A stretch of DNA of 64,000 nt from Candidatus Aalborgicola danicus. GTDB taxonomy: Bacteria; Pseudomonadota; Gammaproteobacteria; Burkholderiales; Burkholderiaceae_C. The stretch spans positions 11,708 through 75,707 of the forward strand of contig JADJBC010000010.1 of NCBI GenBank assembly GCA_016703945.1. The letters run 5' to 3'. The notes under the pieces were generated by a model that did no database searches, had not been told where the DNA came from, and was given only the letters and a program-made list of their open reading frames with translations. Within the stretch, counting starts at the first letter, position 1, and each line of letters begins with the position of its first letter. Of the stretch, positions 56,703-64,000 are shown piece by piece. The translations under genes and the position numbers were made by a program.

Positions 56703-57276
56703 TACTCATCTCATTGCTGACATGGCGTACGCCGGGGACAGCTTTGGCGATATCGATGGCGCGCTCCATTTGCACCTTGTTGTCGACAAAGCCGCTGAGC
56801 AACACCTCGTCCTGACGCGTGACCACGGCGATGTCATAACTCTTGACATTGGCGTCAGCCAATAGCGCGGCCTTGACCTTGCTGGTGGTGATGCCGTCAT
56901 CGAGCTTGTTGCCCACCGTGGAGGCAGCGCCAGTTTTCAGGACGACATTGCTCTGAACCGCCTTGACACCAGGCACCGCACGGGTGGCGGCGTTGGCCCG
57001 GTCAAGCTGGGCCTGGTTGTCGACAAAACCGCTGAGCATCACTTCACCCTTGCGGGTTTCGACCTTGAAGTCAAAACTCTTGACGTCGGAATCGGCCAGC
57101 AACACCGATTTGACATTGCTGGTGATCACGCTGTCGTCAATATCGGTGCCCACCGTGGTGGTGGGCAGCGGGGCAACGCCCGGGTTGTCCACCGGTTTGC
57201 TGCAGGCCACCACAAATACCGCCAGCAAGCTGGCGATGGCGGTTTGCAAGGCCAGGGTTTCAAGGCGATGTTTCAT
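56692..57276 (-). CDS. BON-domain lipoprotein (OsmY-like)
   Basis: 194 residues. Lipoprotein signal (lipobox VVACS). Two BON domains at about 48-115 and 125-192 (ITSNVKSVLLADSDVKSFDFKVETRKGEVMLSGFVDNQ, in pieces, and the same pattern again). BON proteins bind phospholipids and are typical of osmotic and envelope stress. Two Crp-type sites lie 29-86 nt upstream. Confidence 0.92.
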   Translation of the reverse strand: MKHRLETLALQTAIASLLAVFVVACSKPVDNPGVAPLPTTTVGTDIDDSVITSNVKSVLLADSDVKSFDFKVETRKGEVMLSGFVDNQAQLDRANAATRAVPGVKAVQSNVVLKTGAASTVGNKLDDGITTSKVKAALLADANVKSYDIAVVTRQDEVLLSGFVDNKVQMERAIDIAKAVPGVRHVSNEMSIKK

Positions 57277-57304
57277 AGGAAGACTCCGTTCTTCGTCACA
57301 AAGG

Positions 57305-57320
57305 TGTGACGGTGTTCACA
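57305..57320. promoter_or_regulatory. Crp-consensus palindrome, site 7a
   Basis: TGTGA-CGGTGT-TCACA: an exact match to the TGTGA-N6-TCACA Crp consensus. 29-44 nt upstream of the BON ATG. Exactly 42 bp (four helical turns) from site 7b. Confidence 0.6.
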
Positions 57321-57346
57321 CGGTGCCCTGATTCACGGTCCTGCTC

Positions 57347-57362
57347 TGTGCGCGAGCGCACA
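57347..57362. promoter_or_regulatory. Crp/Fnr-type palindrome, site 7b (best copy)
   Basis: TGTGC-GCGAGC-GCACA: perfect half-sites and the reference for this motif. 71-86 nt upstream of the BON start and 39-54 nt upstream of the MlaE-like start. Confidence 0.7.
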
Positions 57363-57400
57363 AACACGGCAATACCGGACGCCTAAAGTCCGGTTCACCT

Positions 57401-58549
57401 ATGAACACGTCACGCGCCACCCCTGCAACCCTGATCCGTTCGGGCCCCCACGCCTTGACGTTGGGAGGCGCCTGGACAGCCCGAACCGTGGCGCCCGTGG
57501 ATCAACAACTGGAGACCCTGGTCATCGACGGCCAGGCGGAGGTCACCGTGGATGCGCGCGCCATCACCGCATTGGACACGGCGGGCGCCTGGGTGTTGCA
57601 CGCGTTGCTGGTGCGCCTTCGCGCCCACGGCGGGTCGGCCACGCTGCAAGGTTTGCAAGGTTTGCAAGGCCAACAATCACGGCTGCTGCAGGTGGTGACC
57701 CAGCACCGGGAAGACTTGGCGCGGGGGCCAGCGCGGGCCACGCCGCAGCCCAGCCCAGGCCTGCTGGAGGGTCTGGGGCGCAAAACCGTTGTGGTGGCGG
57801 AGCAAGCCTATGCGATGCTGAGTTTTGTGGGCGAAGTGACCCAGGCCTTGGTGGGGAGCCTGGCCCATCCGTCACGTTTGCGCTGGCGCCCCATTCTGTT
57901 CAACATCCAGCGCGCCGGTTTTGACGCCTTGCCCATTGTGGGTTTGTTGTCGTTCTTGCTGGGTGTGGTGGTGGCCTACCAAGGTGCCGCCCAGCTGCGG
58001 CAATACGGTGCCAACATTTTTGTGGCCGACCTGGTGGGCCTGTCCATGCTGCGTGAATTTGCACCCCTGATCACGGCCATTACGCTGGCCGGGCGTTCCG
58101 GCTCGGCCTTTGCCGCGCAAATTGGCACCATGGTGGTGACCGAAGAAGTGGACGCCATGCGCACCCTGGGCATTGCGCCGCTGGAGTTGCTGGTGCTGCC
58201 CAAAATCATCGCCATGGTGATCGTGCTGCCCTTGTTGACCGTGTTTGCCGACGTGCTGGGGGTGGCCGGCGGCATGGTCATGGCGCGCAGCCAGCTGGAT
58301 GTGGGTTTTGATGATTTTCTGGACCGTATGGCCAAGGCGGTCAGCGCCACCTCGTACCTGGTGGGCATCGCCAAAGCGCCGGTGTTTGCCGTGATCATCA
58401 GTGTGGTGGGCTGTTTTCAGGGCTTTCGCACCCGTGGCGGCGCCGACAGCGTGGGTCAGCAAACCACTCGCAGTGTGGTGCAGTCGATCTTCCTGGTCAT
58501 CGTCGCCGACGCACTTTTTTCCATCGCCTTCAGCCTATTGGATTTATGA
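57401..58549 (+). CDS. MlaE-like ABC permease with N-terminal STAS domain
   Basis: 382 residues. Residues ~15-110 are a STAS-like domain (VTVDARAITALDTAGAWVLHALLV). The MlaE permease fold follows at ~165-380 (GFDALPIVGLLSFLLGVVVAYQGAAQLRQYG, TLAGRSGSAFAAQIGTMVVTEEVDAMRTLG). By family it carries lipids between the inner and outer membrane in the MCE/Mla system. First gene of a four-gene MCE operon. Sites 7a/7b lie upstream. Confidence 0.92.
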   Translation: MNTSRATPATLIRSGPHALTLGGAWTARTVAPVDQQLETLVIDGQAEVTVDARAITALDTAGAWVLHALLVRLRAHGGSATLQGLQGLQGQQSRLLQVVTQHREDLARGPARATPQPSPGLLEGLGRKTVVVAEQAYAMLSFVGEVTQALVGSLAHPSRLRWRPILFNIQRAGFDALPIVGLLSFLLGVVVAYQGAAQLRQYGANIFVADLVGLSMLREFAPLITAITLAGRSGSAFAAQIGTMVVTEEVDAMRTLGIAPLELLVLPKIIAMVIVLPLLTVFADVLGVAGGMVMARSQLDVGFDDFLDRMAKAVSATSYLVGIAKAPVFAVIISVVGCFQGFRTRGGADSVGQQTTRSVVQSIFLVIVADALFSIAFSLLDL

Positions 58550-58550
58550 C

Positions 58551-59398
58551 ATGCCTACCCTGAAAAAACGCCCGGAGTCGGTGATAAACATGCACCAGAT
58601 TGCCACCCGTTTTGGCGACCACACGGTGCACCAGCATCTGGATTTGCAGGTGCACCGGGGTGAGATATTTGCGGTGATTGGCGGCAGTGGCTCAGGCAAG
58701 TCCACGCTGCTGCGCGAGATGATTTTGTTGCAAAAGCCCAGTGCCGGAACGGTGCAGGTGCTGGGTGTGGCGCTGGAAGACATCGAAGACATCGAGGCCC
58801 TGGCGCTGCGCCAGCGCTGGGGGGTGATGTTTCAGCAAGGCGGCTTGTTTGGTTCGCTGACCGTATTGGAGAACATTGGTTTACCCCTACACGAACACAC
58901 CGACCTGGGCGACAAGCTGATTGACGACATCGCCCGCTGGAAGCTGTCGATGGTGGGACTTGGCCCCGCGGTGGAGAACCAATACCCGTCGGAGCTGAGT
59001 GGCGGCATGATGAAACGCGCCTCGCTGGCCCGGGCACTGGCGCTGGACCCGGAGCTGCTGTTTCTGGATGAACCTACGGCCGGTCTGGACCCCACCAGCG
59101 CCGCCGGTGTGGACACGCTGGTGCGCGAGTTGCGCGACCTGTACGGGCTGACCGTGGTGGTGATCACCCATGACCTGGACCTGCTGTGGCAGGTGGCCGA
59201 CCGGGTGGCGGTGCTGGGTGATGGCGGGTGCAGGCCGTGGGCTCCATGCATGAGCTTTCACAACTGGACAACCCCTGGGTGCGGCCATTTTTTGACGGCC
59301 AGCGCGGCCGCAGCGCACAGCAGCAACAGGAACCACTGCAGGCCCCATCCCATGCTCCACCCCCCCACGGCGAGGAAGCGGCATGGAAACCAAGCTGA
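58551..59398 (+). CDS. MlaF-like ABC ATPase, frameshift at ~59227
   Basis: From the ATG at 58551, Walker A GGSGSGKS, signature LSGGMMKR, Walker B LLFLDEP, H-loop ITHDLD. The break is a missing C in GGCGGG at ~59227 (GDG[R]VQAVGSMHEL follows in the restored frame). With it, the protein ends at 59398, overlapping the MlaD start by 16 nt. Second ATPase of this type in the window. Confidence 0.88.
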
Positions 59399-60240
59399 GT
59401 TTTGCCGCCGTTGGCGCCTTTGTACTGGGCCTGGGCGCGGTGCTGATTGCCGGGCTGTTGTGGCTGTCAAGCGGCGGGGCCTGGCAAACCGACTACGACC
59501 TGTACTGGGCCATCGAAGACGAGTCGGTGGCCGGACTGAACCTGAATGCGCCGGTCAAATACAACGGCGTGGACGTGGGCAAAGTGCGCTCAATCGTGCT
59601 CGACCACCGCAACCCCCAGCGGGTGACCCTGCTGCTGGCGCTGGTTCAGGGTTCGCCGGTCAAACAGGACACCATTGCCATTCTGAAAACCCAGGGCCTG
59701 ACCGGCATCACCTATGTGGAACTGAGTGGGGGCTCTACCGACTCCCTGCCCTTGCTGGCCATTGCCCCCAACCAATACCCCATCATCCAGACCCGGCCCT
59801 CGCTGAGCGCGCGGCTGGAGAACGTGCTGACCAGTGTGCTGGGCAAACTCGACAGCACCTCCAACAACATCAATGCCATTCTGAGCCCGGACAACCAGAC
59901 GGCTTTCAAAAACATCCTGAGCAACACCTCGGTCGCGACCGCCAAGCTGGGACCGCTGATAGACCGCCTGGGGCGCAGCGCGGACGCGGTCGGCAAGATG
60001 GGGGGCGATTTGTCCAAGGCCGGTCACAGCGCCTCGCTGGCGGCCGATGGCATCGGTGTGGGCATTCAGCGCCTGGGTACCCAGACGCTGCCCGAGGTGG
60101 AGCGCCTGCTGGCGGAGCTGGAGACCTTGAGCAGCTCATTGCGGCGGCTGACCGAACAAACCACAAGGGACCCCAGCGGCCTGATTTTTGGACGAACCCC
60201 GGTGCCCGACGGACCGGGTGAAAAGGACGGGAAACCATGA
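59383..60240 (+). CDS. MlaD-like MCE-domain protein
   Basis: 285 residues. One N-terminal membrane segment (AAVGAFVLGLGAVLIAGLLWL), then an MCE domain (about 40-120: GLNLNAPVKYNGVDVGKVRSI, TLLLALVQGSPVKQDTIAILKTQGLTGITYVELSGGS, in pieces), a coiled helical region and a Pro-rich end. MCE proteins form rings that move lipids between membranes. Its stop overlaps the next ATG (ATGA). Confidence 0.92.
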   Translation: METKLSFAAVGAFVLGLGAVLIAGLLWLSSGGAWQTDYDLYWAIEDESVAGLNLNAPVKYNGVDVGKVRSIVLDHRNPQRVTLLLALVQGSPVKQDTIAILKTQGLTGITYVELSGGSTDSLPLLAIAPNQYPIIQTRPSLSARLENVLTSVLGKLDSTSNNINAILSPDNQTAFKNILSNTSVATAKLGPLIDRLGRSADAVGKMGGDLSKAGHSASLAADGIGVGIQRLGTQTLPEVERLLAELETLSSSLRRLTEQTTRDPSGLIFGRTPVPDGPGEKDGKP

Positions 60241-60929
60241 ACACGTTCCGGAAACCCATACCAACCGGTCGCCGGTTGCGCGGCTTAGCCACATTGATGG
60301 TGGTGGCAACGCTCAGCGCCTGCAGTGTATTGACCCCCAAGGCCACAGCACCACCCGCCTTCTACGCGCTGGATGACACGCTGGCGGCCTCGGCCCGGCC
60401 CACAGCCGCCATCACACCAGTGGGTACGCAGACCCTGATCGTCAACCCGGTACGTGCCGCTTCGGGTTTTGACAGCCAGCGCATCATCTACCTGCGCGAG
60501 CCCCACAAAATGGAATATTTTGCCCGCAGCGAATGGGTCGACACCCCGGCGCGCATGCTGGGGCCTTTGCTGGTGGCGGCCTTGTCACACAACGGGGGGT
60601 TTCAGGCCGTGGTGATGGCCTCGGGTTCGGCCAGTGCCGACCTGCGGCTGGACACTGAAATTGTGCGATTACAGCAGGAGTTTTTCAGCAACCCTAGCCA
60701 GGTGCGCTTGACGCTCAGGGCCTACCTAGTGGACGAAAAGACCCGCCGGGTCATAGCTTGGAAGGAGTTTGACCAGCGCGTGGACGCGACTTCAGACAAC
60801 GCCCAGGCCGGTGTGGTGGCCGCCAACCGCGCGCTGCACGCGGTGTTGGGCGAACTGGCGCAGTTTGTTCAGCTGATGCGCATGCCACTGGCGCCAAACA
60901 GCCCAATCAGGCCCACCACAATCAAGTAA
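60237..60929 (+). CDS. ABC-type transport auxiliary lipoprotein (PqiC-like)
   Basis: 230 residues. Lipoprotein signal (lipobox LSAC, TLSACSVLTPK), then the PqiC/ABC_trans_aux pattern: FYALDD, LIVNPVRAASGFDSQRIIYLREPHKMEYFARSEWVDTPARML (in pieces). PqiC-like lipoproteins are outer-membrane partners of MCE systems. The last ~60 bp overlap the convergent DUF3096 gene. Confidence 0.9.
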   Translation: MNTFRKPIPTGRRLRGLATLMVVATLSACSVLTPKATAPPAFYALDDTLAASARPTAAITPVGTQTLIVNPVRAASGFDSQRIIYLREPHKMEYFARSEWVDTPARMLGPLLVAALSHNGGFQAVVMASGSASADLRLDTEIVRLQQEFFSNPSQVRLTLRAYLVDEKTRRVIAWKEFDQRVDATSDNAQAGVVAANRALHAVLGELAQFVQLMRMPLAPNSPIRPTTIK

Positions 60930-61023
60930 ACGGCAACGATGTAGTTCAGCAGGCGGGGCATCACCAATATCAGGATGCCAGCCAAAGGGAGATCAGAGGG
61001 GTAAGGCCGAGGTGCATGTTCAT
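60869..61023 (-). CDS. DUF3096 small membrane protein, frameshift at ~60980
   Basis: Start ATG at 61023, overlapping the YihY stop (ATGA). The first 16 residues (MNMHLGLTPLISLWLA) and the second part (GILILVMPRLLNYIVAVYLIVVGLIGLFG) join to a DUF3096 protein of about 51 residues if one base is restored at ~60980. A typical two-helix membrane protein of unknown role, common in stress regions. Confidence 0.75.
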
Positions 61024-62035
61024 GGTAGGTCCCAATGTGCCTGCGCCGACGGGGCGCTTGCTGGGACAGATGGTGCAACAGGTGGCAGTGTGGCGTCTGT
61101 GTGCGAGCGCACCAAGCTGCGGGAGCCATAGGTGTTGGCGTAGACCCAGGTGAACTCGGCACCGATCAGGAAGATCTGGGCCGAGTAATAGACCCACAAC
61201 AAAATCACCACGAGTGAGCCGGCCGCACCGAAACCGGTCGCAATGCCACTGCTGCTGACATACCAGCCGATCAGCGACTTGCCCAGCAGAAACAGCAGGG
61301 ACGTGAACACGGCGCCAATCCAGACGTCGTTCCACTGCACCCGCGCCCGGGGCATGACCTTGTAAATCAGCGCAAACATGGCGGCGATCAGCGCGAAGCT
61401 GCCAATTCCATTGGTGATTTCGGCCAGCGCATACCAACCTCGAAACAGGGGCTCACCCCAGCGACTGACCAGCGCCAGGGCGGCACTTGCCACCAGGGAC
61501 ACAACCAACAAGAACCCAATGGCCAGCACCATACCAAACGACAACAAGCGGCTGCGCACCAGGCTCAGCCAGCCACTGGTGCCCAGGCGTGCGGGTACCC
61601 GCCAGATGCGGTCCAGCGCGTCTTGCAGTTCGCCAAACACGGTGGTGGCACCCACCAGCAGTAACACCAGGCCCACAATGGATACGGCGGCGCCTTCGGC
61701 CGGCTTTTGACGCTGACCAGCAGGGCCTGCACGGCGCTGGCGCTTTGTTCACCCATCAAGGCACCGAGTTGTTTGGAGACCTCGCCCCGGGCCGCATCTT
61801 CGCCAAACACCAGCCCGGCCACCGAAATCACGATCAGCAACAGGGGCGCCAGCGAAAACAGGGTGTAGTAGGCCAGCGCAGCGCCCATGCTCAGCGCGTA
61901 GTCATCCAGCCAGGAGCTCGCTACCAGGCGTACCACCTTCCAAGCCTGCGCCAGCGGTGACGCTGGGAGCGCCAAAACACTATCGTTTTGATAGCTGCTT
62001 GCGCTTATTTCACGGGGGCTAGAGCCTGATTTCAT
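61020..62035 (-). CDS. YihY/BrkB family inner-membrane protein, frameshift at ~61703
   Basis: Two frames join: the N-terminal part (DDYALSMGAALAYYTLFSLAPLLLIVISVAGLVFGEDAARG) and the C-terminal part (VGATTVFGELQDALDRIWRVPAR, IYKVMPRARVQWNDVWIGAVFTSLLFLLGKSLIGWYV, SLVVILLWVYYSAQIFLIGAEFT). Six or so membrane segments, as in YihY/virulence factor BrkB. The break is one base missing at ~61703. The first 18 residues, MKSGSSPREISASSYQND, come from a dispersed repeat that supplies the ATG at 62035; the real start could be a later TTG. Confidence 0.85.
61098..61113. promoter_or_regulatory. Crp/Fnr-type palindrome, site 8 (in coding region)
   Basis: TGTGT-GCGAGC-GCACC: 8 of 10 half-site positions. 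75-90 nt upstream of the DUF3096 ATG, inside the end of the YihY coding region, so it could serve an internal promoter. Confidence 0.4.
61978..62033 (+). repeat. Dispersed Comamonadaceae-type repeat, copy F
   Basis: GATAGCTGCTTGCGC and CACGGGGGCTAGAGCCTG. It overlaps the 5' end of the YihY gene; the start ATG of that gene is on its edge. Confidence 0.75.
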
Positions 62036-62053
62036 ACATAGGTTTCCGGGAAA

Positions 62054-64000
62054 TCATGCGCTTTGCAGGGCCAGCACAAACGAACTGTTGTTCGGCAAGG
62101 CCGTCCACCGCAAAGCCTGGCCGACGGTCAGCGCCTGGCTGGCGGGCAGACCGGTGGCCAGCAGGGCATTGACCAGGCTGTCGTTGACCAGCACAAAGTG
62201 CATGCTGCGCCCGGCACGGACCAGCGTGATCTCGGCCTGGTACCAGTGGGATGGCAGGCAGGGCTGGAAGTACAGATCCTGAGCACCCCATTGCAGCCCA
62301 AAGACCGACTCGATGGCGCCCCGGTGCATCCAGGCGGCGGCACCGGTGTACCAGCTCCAGCCGCCACGCCCCACATAGGGCGGCTGAGTGTAGATGTCCG
62401 CCGTCATGACATAGGGTTCGGTACCCAGCAGCGGGCCGCGGGTGACATGTTTGGCGCGGTGGGCCGGACTCAGGTAGGTGAAGTAGCGGTAGACATCGTC
62501 CTTGTGGGTCTGGGCCTGCGGGTTGTGGCGCGCGTAGTCGGCCACGGCCATCAGGGCCCAGACACCGGCATGGGCGTATTGGCCCCCGTTTTCGCGCACA
62601 CCGGGCGGGTAGGCCTGGATGTAACCGGCGCTGGGCTGCGCGTGTTGCAGCGGCGGGTCCAGCAATTTGATCAAGCCCATTTCCGGATCCACCAAAAGCG
62701 CGTCCATGGCCTGCAAAGCCAGGCCTTGTTTATCGGGTGTGGCAGCGTGGGACAACACCGCCCAGGCCTGGGCGATCAGGTCGATGCGGGCCTCGGCGTT
62801 GGCCTGGGAGCCCAGGGCCTGTCCGTCATCAAAAAAGGCCCGCTTAAACCATTGCCCATCCCAGGCGGGGCCGTTGAGCGCGGCCTTCCAGCCAACGGCA
62901 GCATCGTCCCATGTGGTGACGCGCGCCAGGTCGCCACGCGCGCGGGCCAGCGGCACAAGCTCGGTCGCCAACTGGCACAGGAACCAGCCCAGCCAGACCG
63001 ACTCGCCGCGCCCGCCTATGCCGACGCGGTTCATGCCGTCATTCCAGTCGCCGCTGCCCATCAACGGCAGGCCGTGCACCCCCACCCGCAGGCTGCGGTC
63101 CATGGCCAGCGCCACGTGTTCGTACAACGTGGCATGCCGGGCGCTGACCGTCGGAGTGAAGTAGGCGTCTTCGGCACCCGCGGGAATCTGCATGCCCTCC
63201 AGAAACGGGATCTGTTCGTCCAGCAAGGCAGTGTCGCCGGTGGCGCGCAGGTAGTGCGCCGTGGCACTGGCCAGCCATAACAGGTCGTCCGAAAAATGGG
63301 TGCGCACGCCAGCGCCCAAGGGCGCGTGCCACCAGTGCTGCACGTCCCCTGCTTCAAACTGGCGCGACGCACAGCACAATCTGCTGGCGCAACATCTGGG
63401 GCGCGGTCCAGACCGTGGGGCACGGGTCCTGCAACTGGTCGCGGTAACCGGTGGCGCCCCGGCCTGGTAGAAAAGCAGCCTTGGCCCACAAACGGCAACT
63501 CACGGCCTGGTACGACAACCAGCGGTTGACCATGGCGTCGAACAGGGGGTCGGGCGTCTTGACGGTCACCGTGCCCAGCAGTTGGTTCCAGTAGTCCCTG
63601 ACCTGCTGCAGACGGTACGTGCTGGCCACTGCCGACGCCACCAAGGCGAGCTGCAGGGCGGCCGGTGCGTCGTTGGCATACCCCAGCAAGAAGCTGCGCT
63701 CGACCGATTCACCGGGCATCACCTCCAGACGTAGGGCCAACGCCGCACAGGGGTCCAGGCCCGGGCCGCTCCGTTAAGCAAATGCGCCGGGACTACTCAA
63801 TTGTCCTGCCGCGTCAAAAAACATTCGCGGCGGTCATGGGTCCAGTCGCCCACCTCTTCCAGCGCCGTGCGGGCACACAAAACGCACCTGCCTGTGCCAA
63901 AACCAGCGGACCGGTCCATCTGGTCGCCGTCAAGACCTGTAGTTGGCCTCGCACCATGGGCAGCGTGTAGCTGGCCGCGCACCGTGCTGCGGTCCGACCG
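62054..64000 (-). CDS. GH94 glycosyltransferase-hydrolase domain, NdvB-like cyclic beta-glucan synthase C terminus (partial, broken)
   Basis: The gene runs off the right edge, so its 5' part is outside. The C-terminal part (62054-63379) has GH94 features: RTHFSDDLLWLASATAHYL, GSGDWNDGMNRVG (catalytic Asp), GGQYAHAGVWALMAVA, MTADIYTQPPYVGRGGWSWYTGAAAWMHR (in pieces). Upstream frame 63354-63740 continues it (DYWNQLLGTVTVKTPDPLFDAMVNRWLSYQ). Breaks: about two bases missing at ~63371; an in-frame TAA at 63774-63776; a T-run shift near 63820. GH94 modules phosphorolyse beta-glucans. With three defects this copy may be a real pseudogene or poor sequence. Confidence 0.82.

Noticed and set aside
1..64000. 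tRNA, rRNA, prophage or CRISPR loci
   Set aside because: No cloverleaf, rRNA segment, phage structural gene set or spaced direct repeat array was recognised by eye; a computed scan would be needed to exclude small RNAs.

Overview
The window reads as a chromosomal stretch of a Comamonadaceae betaproteobacterium, perhaps close to Rhodoferax or Polaromonas. This is inferred from protein style, GC-rich codon use, a Burkholderiales-type fatty-acid oxidation cluster and a dispersed ~50-nt repeat that I associate with this family. No rRNA, tRNA, CRISPR array or prophage was seen. One IS element is present.

Layout. 1-3.5 kb: 3' part of a PhnD-PAS-GAF-GGDEF-EAL-CZB cyclic-di-GMP protein. 3.6-9.1 kb: a type-I-secreted serralysin-like protease, an Ig-like secreted protein and a 59-aa protein. 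9.2-11.2 kb: a LysR regulator divergent from a sterol-desaturase-family oxygenase. 11.2-21.5 kb (minus strand): a beta-oxidation cluster (TetR, acyl-CoA dehydrogenase, DUF2147, bifunctional HCDH/ECH, DUF4442, thiolase, thioesterase, enoyl-CoA hydratase, SDR) with REP-like hairpin repeats between genes. 21.6-34.2 kb: SlmA-like TetR, beta-propeller protein, two-component pair, argB, CPA2 antiporter, an orphan MlaF-like ATPase, PhyH, and periplasmic binding proteins. 34.3-47.1 kb: small envelope and stress proteins (CsbD, RcnB, AsmA, PA2169, PRC-barrel, crystallin, glycine zipper), interrupted by a PHB depolymerase carrying an IS1634-like insertion. 47.5-56.7 kb: a five-gene signalling operon (CHASE3-PAS kinase-REC, CheB-CheR-PAS fusion, PAS kinase, REC-PAS, Crp/Fnr regulator). 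56.7-64 kb: BON lipoprotein, an MCE (Mla-type) lipid transporter, and a GH94-YihY-DUF3096 minus-strand operon truncated at the right edge.

Main hypothesis. A 16-bp palindrome close to TGTGC-GCnnGC-GCACA, which has the 5-6-5 geometry of Crp/Fnr sites, recurs upstream of the small stress and envelope genes: CsbD-like/RcnB, coiled-coil protein, crystallin, PRC-barrel, CsbD, BON/MCE and DUF3096. It was not noticed in the intergenic regions inspected by eye in the first 34 kb. The best copy lies between the BON gene and the MCE operon, next to the Crp/Fnr gene that ends the signalling operon. I infer that this signalling operon may control an envelope-stress regulon through these sites.

Quality note. 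About fifteen single-base or few-base frameshifts interrupt otherwise well-conserved genes, several of them in homopolymers, and all but one lie right of 39 kb. Most are probably sequence or assembly errors. Affected genes are annotated as single spans with the break positions stated.
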